Part shown: positions 16,319-23,666 of the stretch, piece by piece
Position numbering within the stretch: the first letter of the stretch is position 1
Layout: every line of letters starts with the position of its first letter
Assembly (NCBI RefSeq): GCF_003312425.1
Contig: NZ_QNUX01000009.1
Span: forward strand, 62,001-126,000
Source of the DNA: Flavobacterium psychrolimnae
Lineage (GTDB): Bacteria > Bacteroidota > Bacteroidia > Flavobacteriales > Flavobacteriaceae
DNA: 64,000 bases
Direction of reading: 5' to 3'
Translations under genes and position numbers: made by a program
The notes under the pieces: generated by a model
Told to the model about the DNA's origin: nothing
Database searches by the model: none
What the model saw: only the letters and a program-made list of their open reading frames with translations

Positions 16319-16786
16319 TTATTCTTTTAGTTTGGCTAAAATCAGCTTTAATTCTTTTGGTTTTAAGTAGCCGCTGTGCTGAAAAATAATCTCGTTTTCA
16401 CTGTTCAAAACACATAGAACAGGGAAGTTCAGTTGCTTATTTATTGTTCCCAGTGAGATGGCCAGTTCATGTGTTCCGGAGGTATTTCCTTTGGGTTTGA
16501 ATTGAAAAGTGGTATTATTGAAAACTACCGTTCGTTTTTCTTCGGCATTGAAATTAACAAAATAAAAAGCAGTGTTAAGCTCCTTGATGATTTCCTCGTT
16601 TTTGAAAGTGGTGTTTTTCATCGCATGACAAAATTGGCACCAATAGGTTTTAATGAAAACAATTGTTTTTCTCTTTTCGATACGTTGTAAACTTTCGATT
16701 TCTTCGAATGCAACTGAATGCAACTGCGCGAATCCAGCAGGAATCACACAGCATAAAAGCAACAGTAAATAAAGATTCTTTTTCAT
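16319..16786 (-). CDS. Periplasmic thioredoxin-like protein
   Basis: A 155-residue exported protein with a signal peptide ending AGFA-Q, then a thioredoxin fold with the redox pair C50-Q-F-C53 in KTYWCQFCHAM and a cis-Pro in LNFPVLCVL. It belongs to the DUF255/thioredoxin_7-like group. Its ATG shares one base with the TonB receptor stop (TAATG), so it is translationally coupled to the receptor. That pairing suggests a role in reducing a substrate or the receptor's own CGVC cysteines, which is inference only. Confidence 0.82.
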   Translation of the reverse strand: MKKNLYLLLLLCCVIPAGFAQLHSVAFEEIESLQRIEKRKTIVFIKTYWCQFCHAMKNTTFKNEEIIKELNTAFYFVNFNAEEKRTVVFNNTTFQFKPKGNTSGTHELAISLGTINKQLNFPVLCVLNSENEIIFQHSGYLKPKELKLILAKLKE

Positions 16787-19062
16787 TATTTTAAGGTATA
16801 GCGAAGTCCGAAAAAGCTTCTGATTCCTTGGTTCGGTCCATAGACATAAGTAGTATCAAACGTTAATCCATAAGGATTTTCAGGTGTTGCCAATACTTGT
16901 CCGTTCGTATCGTATGTTACATTTTTATCAAAAGGATCATTGGTTCTTGCAATCAAAAATTGATTGTTTTGTTTAGGCAAAAAGTTCAACAGGTTTTTAA
17001 TTCCAGCATAGAATTCAAAGTGTTGCAAACCAGAATATGTGAATTGAATGTTTTGCAAACTGTACCAAGGCGATTCCGGAGCACGAGGATCTAAAGCGCT
17101 CAAAAGAGGCAATTGCATCGGGCTGTACACATTTCCGGTGTAATCTACATTCAAATCAATAGCTTGAATTTTATACGAAACACTCCATGTTGCGGTAAAT
17201 TTTTCGGTTAGAAAAGGCGTTTCTTTTCGGCCATTTTCAATATTTTTATTGTCAAGCAAAGAAGCACCAGTGATAATCTTTAATCCATTTGGAAAATTAA
17301 AATCGATATTCGTACTGATTCCTTGGCTTATCGCATAACCGTTGATGTTGTCATAAATAATTTGGTTGGGATTCGTATCGTAATCCGATACAATTTTATT
17401 GCTGAATCGCGTATGAAAAAACGAAGTTTCAATACCGATAAAGGTTCCGTTATCGAAATTTATTTTCTTGATATAATTCAAATTGGCATTTATGGATTGT
17501 TCTGGTTTCAGGTTATTTGCGATGACAATTTCACGAGCACCAGTTAAAGCAGCATGATCTTCGGTAAATAAATTCACGACTCTAAAACCTGTTCCGGCAT
17601 TCAAACGAATGATGTTGTTATCGTCCAATTTCCATTTGTAAGCAATTCTGGGTGTTAAGATGCTTCCGTGAAACGAGTTGTAATCATAACGCATTCCCAG
17701 CAACAGCTTGTGTTTTTCAGTAAACGTGATTTCATCTTGAACAAAAATTCCCGGTAACCAGGTTTTCTCGGGGTTGTTATTTCCCAGTTTTGAAGTTGCT
17801 GGCGTATTGTCATCGTAATAATTGTATCGGGTGGCAATTCCGGTAAGCAAATCATTTTTCCCTATTTTTTTATCCCAAGTCAATTGTAGAAAACCAATTT
17901 TTTGGTTGGCAATATAACTCGTTGTGCCATACCGACTGTCTTGAAAATGTACGTTTCCTGAAAAGGATAGCATTAGTTTTTCCTGAAAAGGCAATTGGTA
18001 ACTTCCAATCAATTCTGCTCGTTTGGTATAAATGCTTTCGCCGTAAATTTCGTCACCGCCACGATTTTTTTTCTCCCAACGCACATCGCCACCAAAACGG
18101 TCTTCATAAACGCCACGTGCCGCAATGGTAAACAATCGATTTTCTTTTCTGTCGAAAGTCCATTTTTGAAAAAGGGAAATTCGGTCAGAAAGAGTAACAT
18201 CAGTAAATCCGTCGTTATCATTGTCAATTTTTTGATTGTAGTTGAAATAATTTAAACCTAAAAGTGCGGTTGCTTTCTTGCCAACATTGAGTTTTACTCC
18301 TAAATCAACATTGGTTTCCAACCAAGAAGTAGAAAACACATCAGCGGAGAAAAGGGGAGCGTTTGTTGGATTTTTAGTAATGATATTGATCAAACCACCC
18401 ACGGCTTCACTGCCGTATAAAGAAGAAGCGGGACCTTTTACAATTTCTATTCGTTCCACCAGTGAGTTTGGAATTCCGGATAATCCATACACTGTGGATA
18501 AACTACTCACTATGGGCATTCCGTCTATCAGAACCAAAGTATACGGACCTTCCAAACCGTTGATGTGAATGTCGCCGGTATTGCAAACGCCACAATTCAG
18601 TTGCGGTCGTACTCCATTTACATTCTGCAATGCTTCATAAATACTGGCTGTTGGATTTTTCTTGAAAAATATTGGAGAATAAACTTCGACAGGAACAGCG
18701 CTTTCTAATCTTTTTACCGCTTTCAATGTTCCCGAAACAACGACTTCGTTGAGTTGGTTTTCGGCACTTGAAAGTTCAAAATCCAAAATGTTGTTTTCAT
18801 TAATTTTGACAATTATATTCTTTTTTAAAGTTTGAAAACCTTCTGCAACAATTTGTATTTTATAATTTCCTTCATCAATATTTCCGATAGTGTACTTTCC
18901 TAAACTATCCGTTTGGGCTGTGTATTTTGTTCCAATTATAGATACAAGAGCCTCCGAAACTCCTTTTTTTTCTGATGAAACAAATCCCGAAAGACTCGTT
19001 TTTTCTTGGCTGTAGCCAAATTGAAACATCAGAAAAATAAATAACACACATAATTTTTTCAC
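16786..19062 (-). CDS. TonB-dependent receptor with carboxypeptidase-regulatory-like N domain
   Basis: Outer-membrane gated beta-barrel, about 758 residues. After a signal peptide (KKLCVLFIFLMFQFGYS) comes a CarboxypepD_reg-like domain to about residue 100, then a plug with an unusual CGVCNTGDIHINGL cysteine pair and VERIEIVKGPASSLYGSEAVGG, then the barrel ending in FFGLRYTLK. The start is placed at a GTG (19062). The TTG at 19086 would put eight residues ahead of the signal peptide and lies inside the operator/-7 region. Divergent from a DtxR-type regulator; likely iron, manganese or zinc-complex uptake. Confidence 0.88.
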   Translation of the reverse strand: MKKLCVLFIFLMFQFGYSQEKTSLSGFVSSEKKGVSEALVSIIGTKYTAQTDSLGKYTIGNIDEGNYKIQIVAEGFQTLKKNIIVKINENNILDFELSSAENQLNEVVVSGTLKAVKRLESAVPVEVYSPIFFKKNPTASIYEALQNVNGVRPQLNCGVCNTGDIHINGLEGPYTLVLIDGMPIVSSLSTVYGLSGIPNSLVERIEIVKGPASSLYGSEAVGGLINIITKNPTNAPLFSADVFSTSWLETNVDLGVKLNVGKKATALLGLNYFNYNQKIDNDNDGFTDVTLSDRISLFQKWTFDRKENRLFTIAARGVYEDRFGGDVRWEKKNRGGDEIYGESIYTKRAELIGSYQLPFQEKLMLSFSGNVHFQDSRYGTTSYIANQKIGFLQLTWDKKIGKNDLLTGIATRYNYYDDNTPATSKLGNNNPEKTWLPGIFVQDEITFTEKHKLLLGMRYDYNSFHGSILTPRIAYKWKLDDNNIIRLNAGTGFRVVNLFTEDHAALTGAREIVIANNLKPEQSINANLNYIKKINFDNGTFIGIETSFFHTRFSNKIVSDYDTNPNQIIYDNINGYAISQGISTNIDFNFPNGLKIITGASLLDNKNIENGRKETPFLTEKFTATWSVSYKIQAIDLNVDYTGNVYSPMQLPLLSALDPRAPESPWYSLQNIQFTYSGLQHFEFYAGIKNLLNFLPKQNNQFLIARTNDPFDKNVTYDTNGQVLATPENPYGLTFDTTYVYGPNQGIRSFFGLRYTLK

Positions 19063-19077
19063 TATACTTAAATTAAA

Positions 19078-19093
19078 TTTAGACAAAGCTAAA
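19078..19093. promoter_or_regulatory. Candidate DtxR-type operator over the receptor -7 box
   Basis: TTTAGACAAAGCTAAA: inverted TTTAG / CTAAA with a 6-nt spacer. Its right half is the complement of the receptor -7 box, so a bound repressor would block transcription. Confidence 0.55.
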
Positions 19094-19114
19094 AATTATA
19101 TTTTGCAAAACAAA
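19084..19114 (-). promoter_or_regulatory. Promoter of TonB receptor-thioredoxin operon
   Basis: On the minus strand: TTTG (19114-19111), 19 nt, TAGCTTTG (19091-19084), an exact consensus match, 21 nt before the GTG. Confidence 0.7.
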
Positions 19115-19131
19115 TTTTTTAATTACATTTG
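19102..19131 (+). promoter_or_regulatory. Promoter of dtxR-zip operon
   Basis: TTTG (19102-19105), 18 nt, TACATTTG (19124-19131), exact consensus. It overlaps the divergent receptor promoter by 13 bp, so the two cannot be occupied freely at the same time. Confidence 0.7.
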
Positions 19132-19207
19132 TATCAATAACTTAATTGATTTAGTGAGAAGTCTGAAATATGAAATCAAAAAACGTTAATCTTCAATCTT
19201 AAATTAA

Positions 19208-19855
19208 ATGACCTTTTCAGAAGAAAATTATCTCAAGACCATTTACCACCTTACTTCCGTTTCGGATGCTGATATCAGTACCAATGCTATTGCTGAAAAA
19301 ATGGAAACCAAAGCATCGTCCGTTACTGATATGCTTAAGAAACTTTCCGAAAAAGACTTGGTGAACTACATAAAATATCAAGGTGTTTCCCTTACGGATA
19401 AAGGAAAATTAGCGGCGAAGATGATTGTTAGAAAACACCGACTTTGGGAATGTTTTCTGGTGGAGAAACTAGATTTTTCTTGGGATGAGGTACACGATAT
19501 CGCAGAGCAATTGGAACATATCAAATCTGAAAAACTGATCAATAAACTCGATGATTTTCTTGGAAATCCTACCGAAGATCCGCATGGCGATCCCATTCCT
19601 GATGCGCAAGGAAGAATTATTAAAGTTGAAAAGCAACTGCTTTCTGAATTCGAGAAAAACCAAATCGGGATTTGTGTGGGTGTCAAAGATACTTCGTCAG
19701 ATTTTTTAAAATATTTAGACAAACAGGAAATTGCTTTAGGTTCCCAAATTGAAATTATCGAAAAGGAAAGTTTTGATTCCTCTTTCCGAATTCGGGTTGG
19801 AACCAAAGAAATAACGATTTCAAATAAAATAGCCAGTAATTTATATATCAAATAA
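19208..19855 (+). CDS. DtxR/MntR-family metal-dependent transcriptional regulator
   Basis: A 215-residue metalloregulator. Residues 1-65 form a winged helix (TFSEENYLKTIYHLT; TKASSVTDMLKKLSEKDLV), 65-140 the metal-binding dimerisation domain (RKHRLWECFLVEKLDFSWDEVH; HGDPIPD), and 150-215 an SH3/FeoA-like domain. Metal-loaded family members repress uptake genes in response to iron or manganese. The gene is divergent from a TonB receptor and 2 bp upstream of a ZIP transporter. The metal cannot be assigned from sequence alone. Confidence 0.93.
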   Translation: MTFSEENYLKTIYHLTSVSDADISTNAIAEKMETKASSVTDMLKKLSEKDLVNYIKYQGVSLTDKGKLAAKMIVRKHRLWECFLVEKLDFSWDEVHDIAEQLEHIKSEKLINKLDDFLGNPTEDPHGDPIPDAQGRIIKVEKQLLSEFEKNQIGICVGVKDTSSDFLKYLDKQEIALGSQIEIIEKESFDSSFRIRVGTKEITISNKIASNLYIK

Positions 19856-19857
19856 TT

Positions 19858-20676
19858 ATGTTTCAATCTATAGTAGATTATTTCACGAGTATCGACCCAA
19901 TATTAGCCGCTTTGTATGCGAGTTTGTTCACTTGGTTTCTGACCGCGTTAGGTGCTTCTTTCGTTTTTATGTTTAAAACCATGAATCGAACGGTTCTTGA
20001 CGGAATGCTCGGTTTTACCGGTGGTGTTATGGTTGCGGCCAGTTTTTGGAGTTTATTGGCTCCTGCCATTGAAATGACGGGCGGTGAAGGATTTGCGAAA
20101 GTTATTCCTGCAGCTTTTGGTTTTTTCCTTGGCGCGCTTTTTATTTTCGGAATTGATAAAGTGTTGCCGCATTTGCATATCAATTTTAAAGTTACCGAAG
20201 GAATTAAATCGCCTTGGCAACGCACCACATTGTTGGTTTCGGCGATTACATTGCACAATATTCCGGAAGGATTGGCGGTTGGAGTTCTTTTTGGTGGGGT
20301 TGCTGCCGGGATTCCGGAAGCTTCCATCGCGGGTGCTGTTACGTTAGCAATTGGTATTGGAATTCAGAATTTTCCGGAAGGAATCGCTGTTGCCATGCCG
20401 TTGCGCAGAATGGGAATGAGCCGATGGAAAAGTTTTATGTACGGACAATCTTCAGCATTAGTTGAGCCGGTTGCCGCTGTTTTAGGTGCTTTTGCAGTCA
20501 CATTTTTCACTCCAATTTTGCCGTACGCTTTGGCTTTTGCAGCAGGCGCGATGATCTTTGTAGTGGTCGAGGAAGTGATTCCGGAAACGCAACAGGATAA
20601 AAATACGGATATTGCCACGCTTGGATTCGTTGGAGGATTTATCGTGATGATGGTTTTGGATGTTGCTTTGGGGTAA
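19858..20676 (+). CDS. ZIP-family divalent metal transporter
   Basis: A 272-residue inner-membrane transporter with eight predicted helices. The ZIP metal motifs are HNIPEGLAVG in the fourth helix and QNFPEGIAVAMP in the fifth, with further GQSSALVEPV and VVEEVIPE near the C terminus. The group that includes ZupT imports Zn, Fe or Mn. It starts 2 bp after the DtxR-type regulator, so the regulator probably controls its own transporter. Start codon ATG overlaps no other gene. Confidence 0.93.
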   Translation: MFQSIVDYFTSIDPILAALYASLFTWFLTALGASFVFMFKTMNRTVLDGMLGFTGGVMVAASFWSLLAPAIEMTGGEGFAKVIPAAFGFFLGALFIFGIDKVLPHLHINFKVTEGIKSPWQRTTLLVSAITLHNIPEGLAVGVLFGGVAAGIPEASIAGAVTLAIGIGIQNFPEGIAVAMPLRRMGMSRWKSFMYGQSSALVEPVAAVLGAFAVTFFTPILPYALAFAAGAMIFVVVEEVIPETQQDKNTDIATLGFVGGFIVMMVLDVALG

Positions 20677-20723
20677 GAATGTATTGGTTTTAAAAAGAAT
20701 ATAGTAATCCTTAAACATAGCGT

Positions 20724-21140
20724 ATGAAAAAGTCAATTCTATTCCTTTTTATGATATTCAGCAGTGTAGTTTTGGCGCAAAGCCAAGAATCACAAAAAGT
20801 TAAATACACAACTATAAAACAAAAAGTATGTCCCAATCAAAAAGGATTTCAGTTGGTTTTGAAAGCTGTTGTTGCTGATTCTCGTTGCCCTGAAGGTGTA
20901 ACTTGTATTTGGGCGGGAGAAGTTAGTGCTGTTGTTTCGGTGTACAAAGATTCAAAATTAATTGAAGATACGACTTTGGTGTTTTCGATGAAAAACGAAG
21001 AAGACAATAAAAAGTGGTTCTCTAAATATCTGCCTGAAAAACAGAAGAAGATAAAAAACATCGGTGTGGTGCCGTATCCAAAAGAAGGAAGCAAGATTAA
21101 TCCGGAAGATTATTATCTGAAAATTGGTTATCTAAAGTAA
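20724..21140 (+). CDS. Conserved secreted protein with CPEGVTCIWAGE motif
   Basis: A 138-residue exported protein of unknown function with signal peptide ending VLAQ. The mature part carries C-x-N-Q-KGFQLVLKAV and the diagnostic DSRCPEGVTCIWAGEV stretch with two cysteines that could form a disulfide. This motif is shared by a Bacteroidetes family of small secreted proteins whose role is not known. It lies 47 bp after the ZIP transporter gene in the same direction and may be co-transcribed. I cannot assign a function. Confidence 0.7.
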   Translation: MKKSILFLFMIFSSVVLAQSQESQKVKYTTIKQKVCPNQKGFQLVLKAVVADSRCPEGVTCIWAGEVSAVVSVYKDSKLIEDTTLVFSMKNEEDNKKWFSKYLPEKQKKIKNIGVVPYPKEGSKINPEDYYLKIGYLK

Positions 21141-21142
21141 TA

Positions 21143-21271
21143 TTAACTACAACCACAATCACCGCTGCCACAATCTTTATCGGATTTTTTCTTTTTGAAA
21201 AAGAATTTTTTAATCAAAAAAGTCAGTGCTATTCCGAGTGCTAAAAAAGCTAAAATTTCTTGAATTTCCAT
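21143..21271 (-). CDS. FeoB-associated Cys-rich membrane protein
   Basis: A 42-residue protein found by translating the gap on the minus strand: MEIQEILAFLALGIALTFLI, then a basic stretch, then DCGSGDCGCS at the C terminus. One membrane helix followed by lysines and a CGSGDCGC tail is the layout of the FeoB-associated family, thought to assist ferrous iron transport. It lies downstream of a FecA-like receptor and feoAB on the same strand. A terminator lies between it and that receptor gene, so it may have its own promoter. Confidence 0.85.
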   Translation of the reverse strand: MEIQEILAFLALGIALTFLIKKFFFKKKKSDKDCGSGDCGCS

Positions 21272-21285
21272 ATTGTAAATATAAG

Positions 21286-21313
21286 AAAAAGCAACCTTTT
21301 GGGGTTGCTTTTT
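21286..21313 (-). terminator. Terminator of FecA-like receptor gene
   Basis: Stem AAAAAGCAACC / GGTTGCTTTTTT with loop TTTTGG, about 25 bp after the receptor stop. Confidence 0.8.
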
Positions 21314-21337
21314 TGCGTTAAACTAAAGACAAAGTTT

Positions 21338-23566
21338 TTACAACTGCGCCATGATTCCAAAGTTAATTCCAAAAGGCTGACCTGGTCGTAAACCTGCAGG
21401 AACTCTAGAAACTGCATATTCTTTATCCAGTAAATTAATAATATTTCCCATCAAACTGATGTTTTTGTTGAGGTGGTATTTAGCCGAGAAATCTATAATG
21501 AAATTTGAAGCGACTCTGTTATTCGCCGGAATAGTTCCAACACCCGCTTCAGTTCTGAAAGCATCTACGTATTTTCCGCTTAGAGCAAAATTGAATTTTT
21601 CAGTTTCAAATGCTGTTGTGATAGCCAACTGATTTTTGGCGATGTATGGAATTTCATCTCCACTTTCTACAGTTCCCCAAATCGTGCTGTTGAAATTATT
21701 TTTCAATTCCGTGTCCGTCAAAGTATAGGAAACAGTAACCGGTAGTTTAAACCCTTTTTCTCGGTTGTTGATAACATCGTAGGTTGCCAGTAATTCGATT
21801 CCTTTTACGATAGCTTCTCCCACATTGAATAAATCTCCAGTTCCAGCTCCTCCGCCTGACATTGAATCTGAGCCTTGAAGATTTGAAAAGTTGTTGTAAT
21901 ATCCAATGATTTCACCTTGCAAAGCATTTTTGTGAAAACGGAACCCTAATTCGGTGTTCAAACTGCTTTCTGCATCTTCGCCAGCTTTCACACCCGGAGG
22001 TGAAAACCCTTTATGAACGCTTGTAAAAATATTGTAATCGTCGTTTATTTTATACAAAATCCCCATTCCTGGAATCCAAACATTTGTTTTATTGTTGGCT
22101 CTTGCCAAAGTTGTTCCTGCTCTAAGCACATCATTTGTACCATAATTCAACGAATTCAATTTGATGTCTTCGTAACGAATTCCAGGTGTGAAAGTGAATT
22201 TATCAATACTCAAATTGTAAAGAATATGCGCTGCAATGGCTTCGGCTTTTACGATAGCATTGGCGTCAGTTCCAGGAGTTCCGTTGCTGGTTCTGTTCAT
22301 CACACCGTTTTGAATTGCATATCCGTCAACCCATTGGAAACGGTCTTCAAAATCTTCATGGTAGCGGATACCAAAATCAATATCGTGTTTTGTTTTTCCG
22401 GTTTCAAAAGTGTAGTTCGCTACGGTTTGAATTCCTTTTGCTTCATACATACGGTTGTTCGCTTTCACCAATAAAGCGTTGTTTATTGTGTTGTCAGCAC
22501 CTGTTATGGCGCGGTATTCTGCATTGTAAGTTTCAGGATCTGTTAGAATGTTATTGATGCTGACCTTTGATGCACCAACTTTTACGGCATCTAATTTGTA
22601 CCAGTTTCTGGCAAATTCATTTTTATATGCTTTAGTAGTAATACTGAAGTTTTCAAACGGTTTAATCAAGTGCGTCAACATGATTTGTTTGTGCTCCGTT
22701 TCGATATAATCTTCATTGGAACCTACATATCTTCGGTATGGATTGTTAGCATAATCGGCATCGGTTAAGCCAAGGTAGGTTTCGTTTGCTAAATCTTCGC
22801 TGTACTGAATTTTTGCTGTTAAGGATTGATATACTTTTGCATCTGCATTTGTATTAATCCTGAATTTTGCCACATAATCATTTCCTTGAAAACCAGTATT
22901 TTTTGAGCTGTTGTCAATTTTTTTGAATCCATCAGAATTTCGGTTGTTGTATTCTAAGACATAACCAAAATTTTTATGTTCATCGCCAATATTCACGTAT
23001 GTTTTTTTTGTGTTAAAACTTCCAATACTAGCTATTACACGACCTGAAAACCGATTTGGTATTTGAGTCGAAACCATATTCATGGCGCCTCCAGTTGTGT
23101 ATGGGCCGTATTGGATTTGGCTTCCGCCTTTCAATATCTCGAAAGATTGCATTCTGTTTACCGTTGGGAAATAATAAGCAGCAGGAGCAGAGTATGGAGC
23201 TGGAGCAATAAGAATTCCATCTTCCATCAAGGTGATTTTTTCACTTCGATTTGGGCTGGTTCCTCGCATTCCAATATTTGGGCGTAAACCAAAACCATCT
23301 TCTTCTTGGATAGTAACTCCTGGAACAGTTCTTAGAATTCGGGAAACATCGTCGTAGTTGAAGGTTTTTAATTCTTTTGGAGAAATAAAATAAGTAGAAC
23401 CTGCTTTGTTTTTGGCTTTAAATTTACTGCCAACGATCGCATCAGTGGTGATGATGACTTCATTTAAACTTTCAATACTGTCTTTTTGGGTTTTCGAAAG
23501 TTCCTTTTCTTGTGCAAACAAAGCTGACGTAACTAATAGTGAAGCTGCAATTATATTATTCCTCAT
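21338..23566 (-). CDS. TonB-dependent receptor, FecA-like
   Basis: Outer-membrane siderophore receptor of 742 residues. Signal peptide ends LFAQ; plug domain has ISPKELKTFNYDDVSRILRT, the FecA-type GLRPNIGMRGTSPNRSEKIT and LMEDGILIAPAPYSAPAAYY segments, and FEILKGGSQIQYGP. The barrel ends with NFGIMAQL. The resemblance is to receptors for ferric citrate and related siderophores. It follows feoB by 100 bp, and that gap holds its own promoter and two TTTAGA-type sites, so iron control is likely. Confidence 0.9.
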   Translation of the reverse strand: MRNNIIAASLLVTSALFAQEKELSKTQKDSIESLNEVIITTDAIVGSKFKAKNKAGSTYFISPKELKTFNYDDVSRILRTVPGVTIQEEDGFGLRPNIGMRGTSPNRSEKITLMEDGILIAPAPYSAPAAYYFPTVNRMQSFEILKGGSQIQYGPYTTGGAMNMVSTQIPNRFSGRVIASIGSFNTKKTYVNIGDEHKNFGYVLEYNNRNSDGFKKIDNSSKNTGFQGNDYVAKFRINTNADAKVYQSLTAKIQYSEDLANETYLGLTDADYANNPYRRYVGSNEDYIETEHKQIMLTHLIKPFENFSITTKAYKNEFARNWYKLDAVKVGASKVSINNILTDPETYNAEYRAITGADNTINNALLVKANNRMYEAKGIQTVANYTFETGKTKHDIDFGIRYHEDFEDRFQWVDGYAIQNGVMNRTSNGTPGTDANAIVKAEAIAAHILYNLSIDKFTFTPGIRYEDIKLNSLNYGTNDVLRAGTTLARANNKTNVWIPGMGILYKINDDYNIFTSVHKGFSPPGVKAGEDAESSLNTELGFRFHKNALQGEIIGYYNNFSNLQGSDSMSGGGAGTGDLFNVGEAIVKGIELLATYDVINNREKGFKLPVTVSYTLTDTELKNNFNSTIWGTVESGDEIPYIAKNQLAITTAFETEKFNFALSGKYVDAFRTEAGVGTIPANNRVASNFIIDFSAKYHLNKNISLMGNIINLLDKEYAVSRVPAGLRPGQPFGINFGIMAQL

Positions 23567-23571
23567 TTTTA

Positions 23572-23586
23572 TTTAGATTAATTCTA
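23572..23586. promoter_or_regulatory. TTTAGA-type site downstream of receptor promoter
   Basis: TTTAGATTAATTCTA (TAGA-N5-TCTA), 6 bp before the ATG, in the expected 5' leader of the FecA-like gene. Confidence 0.45.
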
Positions 23587-23591
23587 CGCTG

Positions 23592-23622
23592 CAAAGGTAA
23601 AATCGAAATCTTATTTAGACAA
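23592..23622 (-). promoter_or_regulatory. Promoter of FecA-like receptor
   Basis: On the minus strand: TTG, 20 nt, TACCTTTG. The -7 box is exact and the ATG is 26 nt downstream. Confidence 0.65.
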
Positions 23623-23629
23623 GATAAAA
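23614..23629. promoter_or_regulatory. TTTAGA-type operator over receptor -33 box
   Basis: TTTAGACAAGATAAAA matches the 19078 site at 14 of its 16 positions; it covers the -33 TTG of the receptor promoter. Confidence 0.5.
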
Positions 23630-23666
23630 ATAATAAAAATTGGAAGTTTAACTTTTGTTCAATATT

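Noticed and set aside
19063..19086. TTG start of the first TonB receptor
   Set aside because: It would translate the operator and the -7 region, and the signal peptide starts at the GTG 19062.
22013..22474. 153-codon plus-strand frame inside the FecA-like gene
   Set aside because: Antisense shadow of a strongly conserved receptor; no family resemblance.
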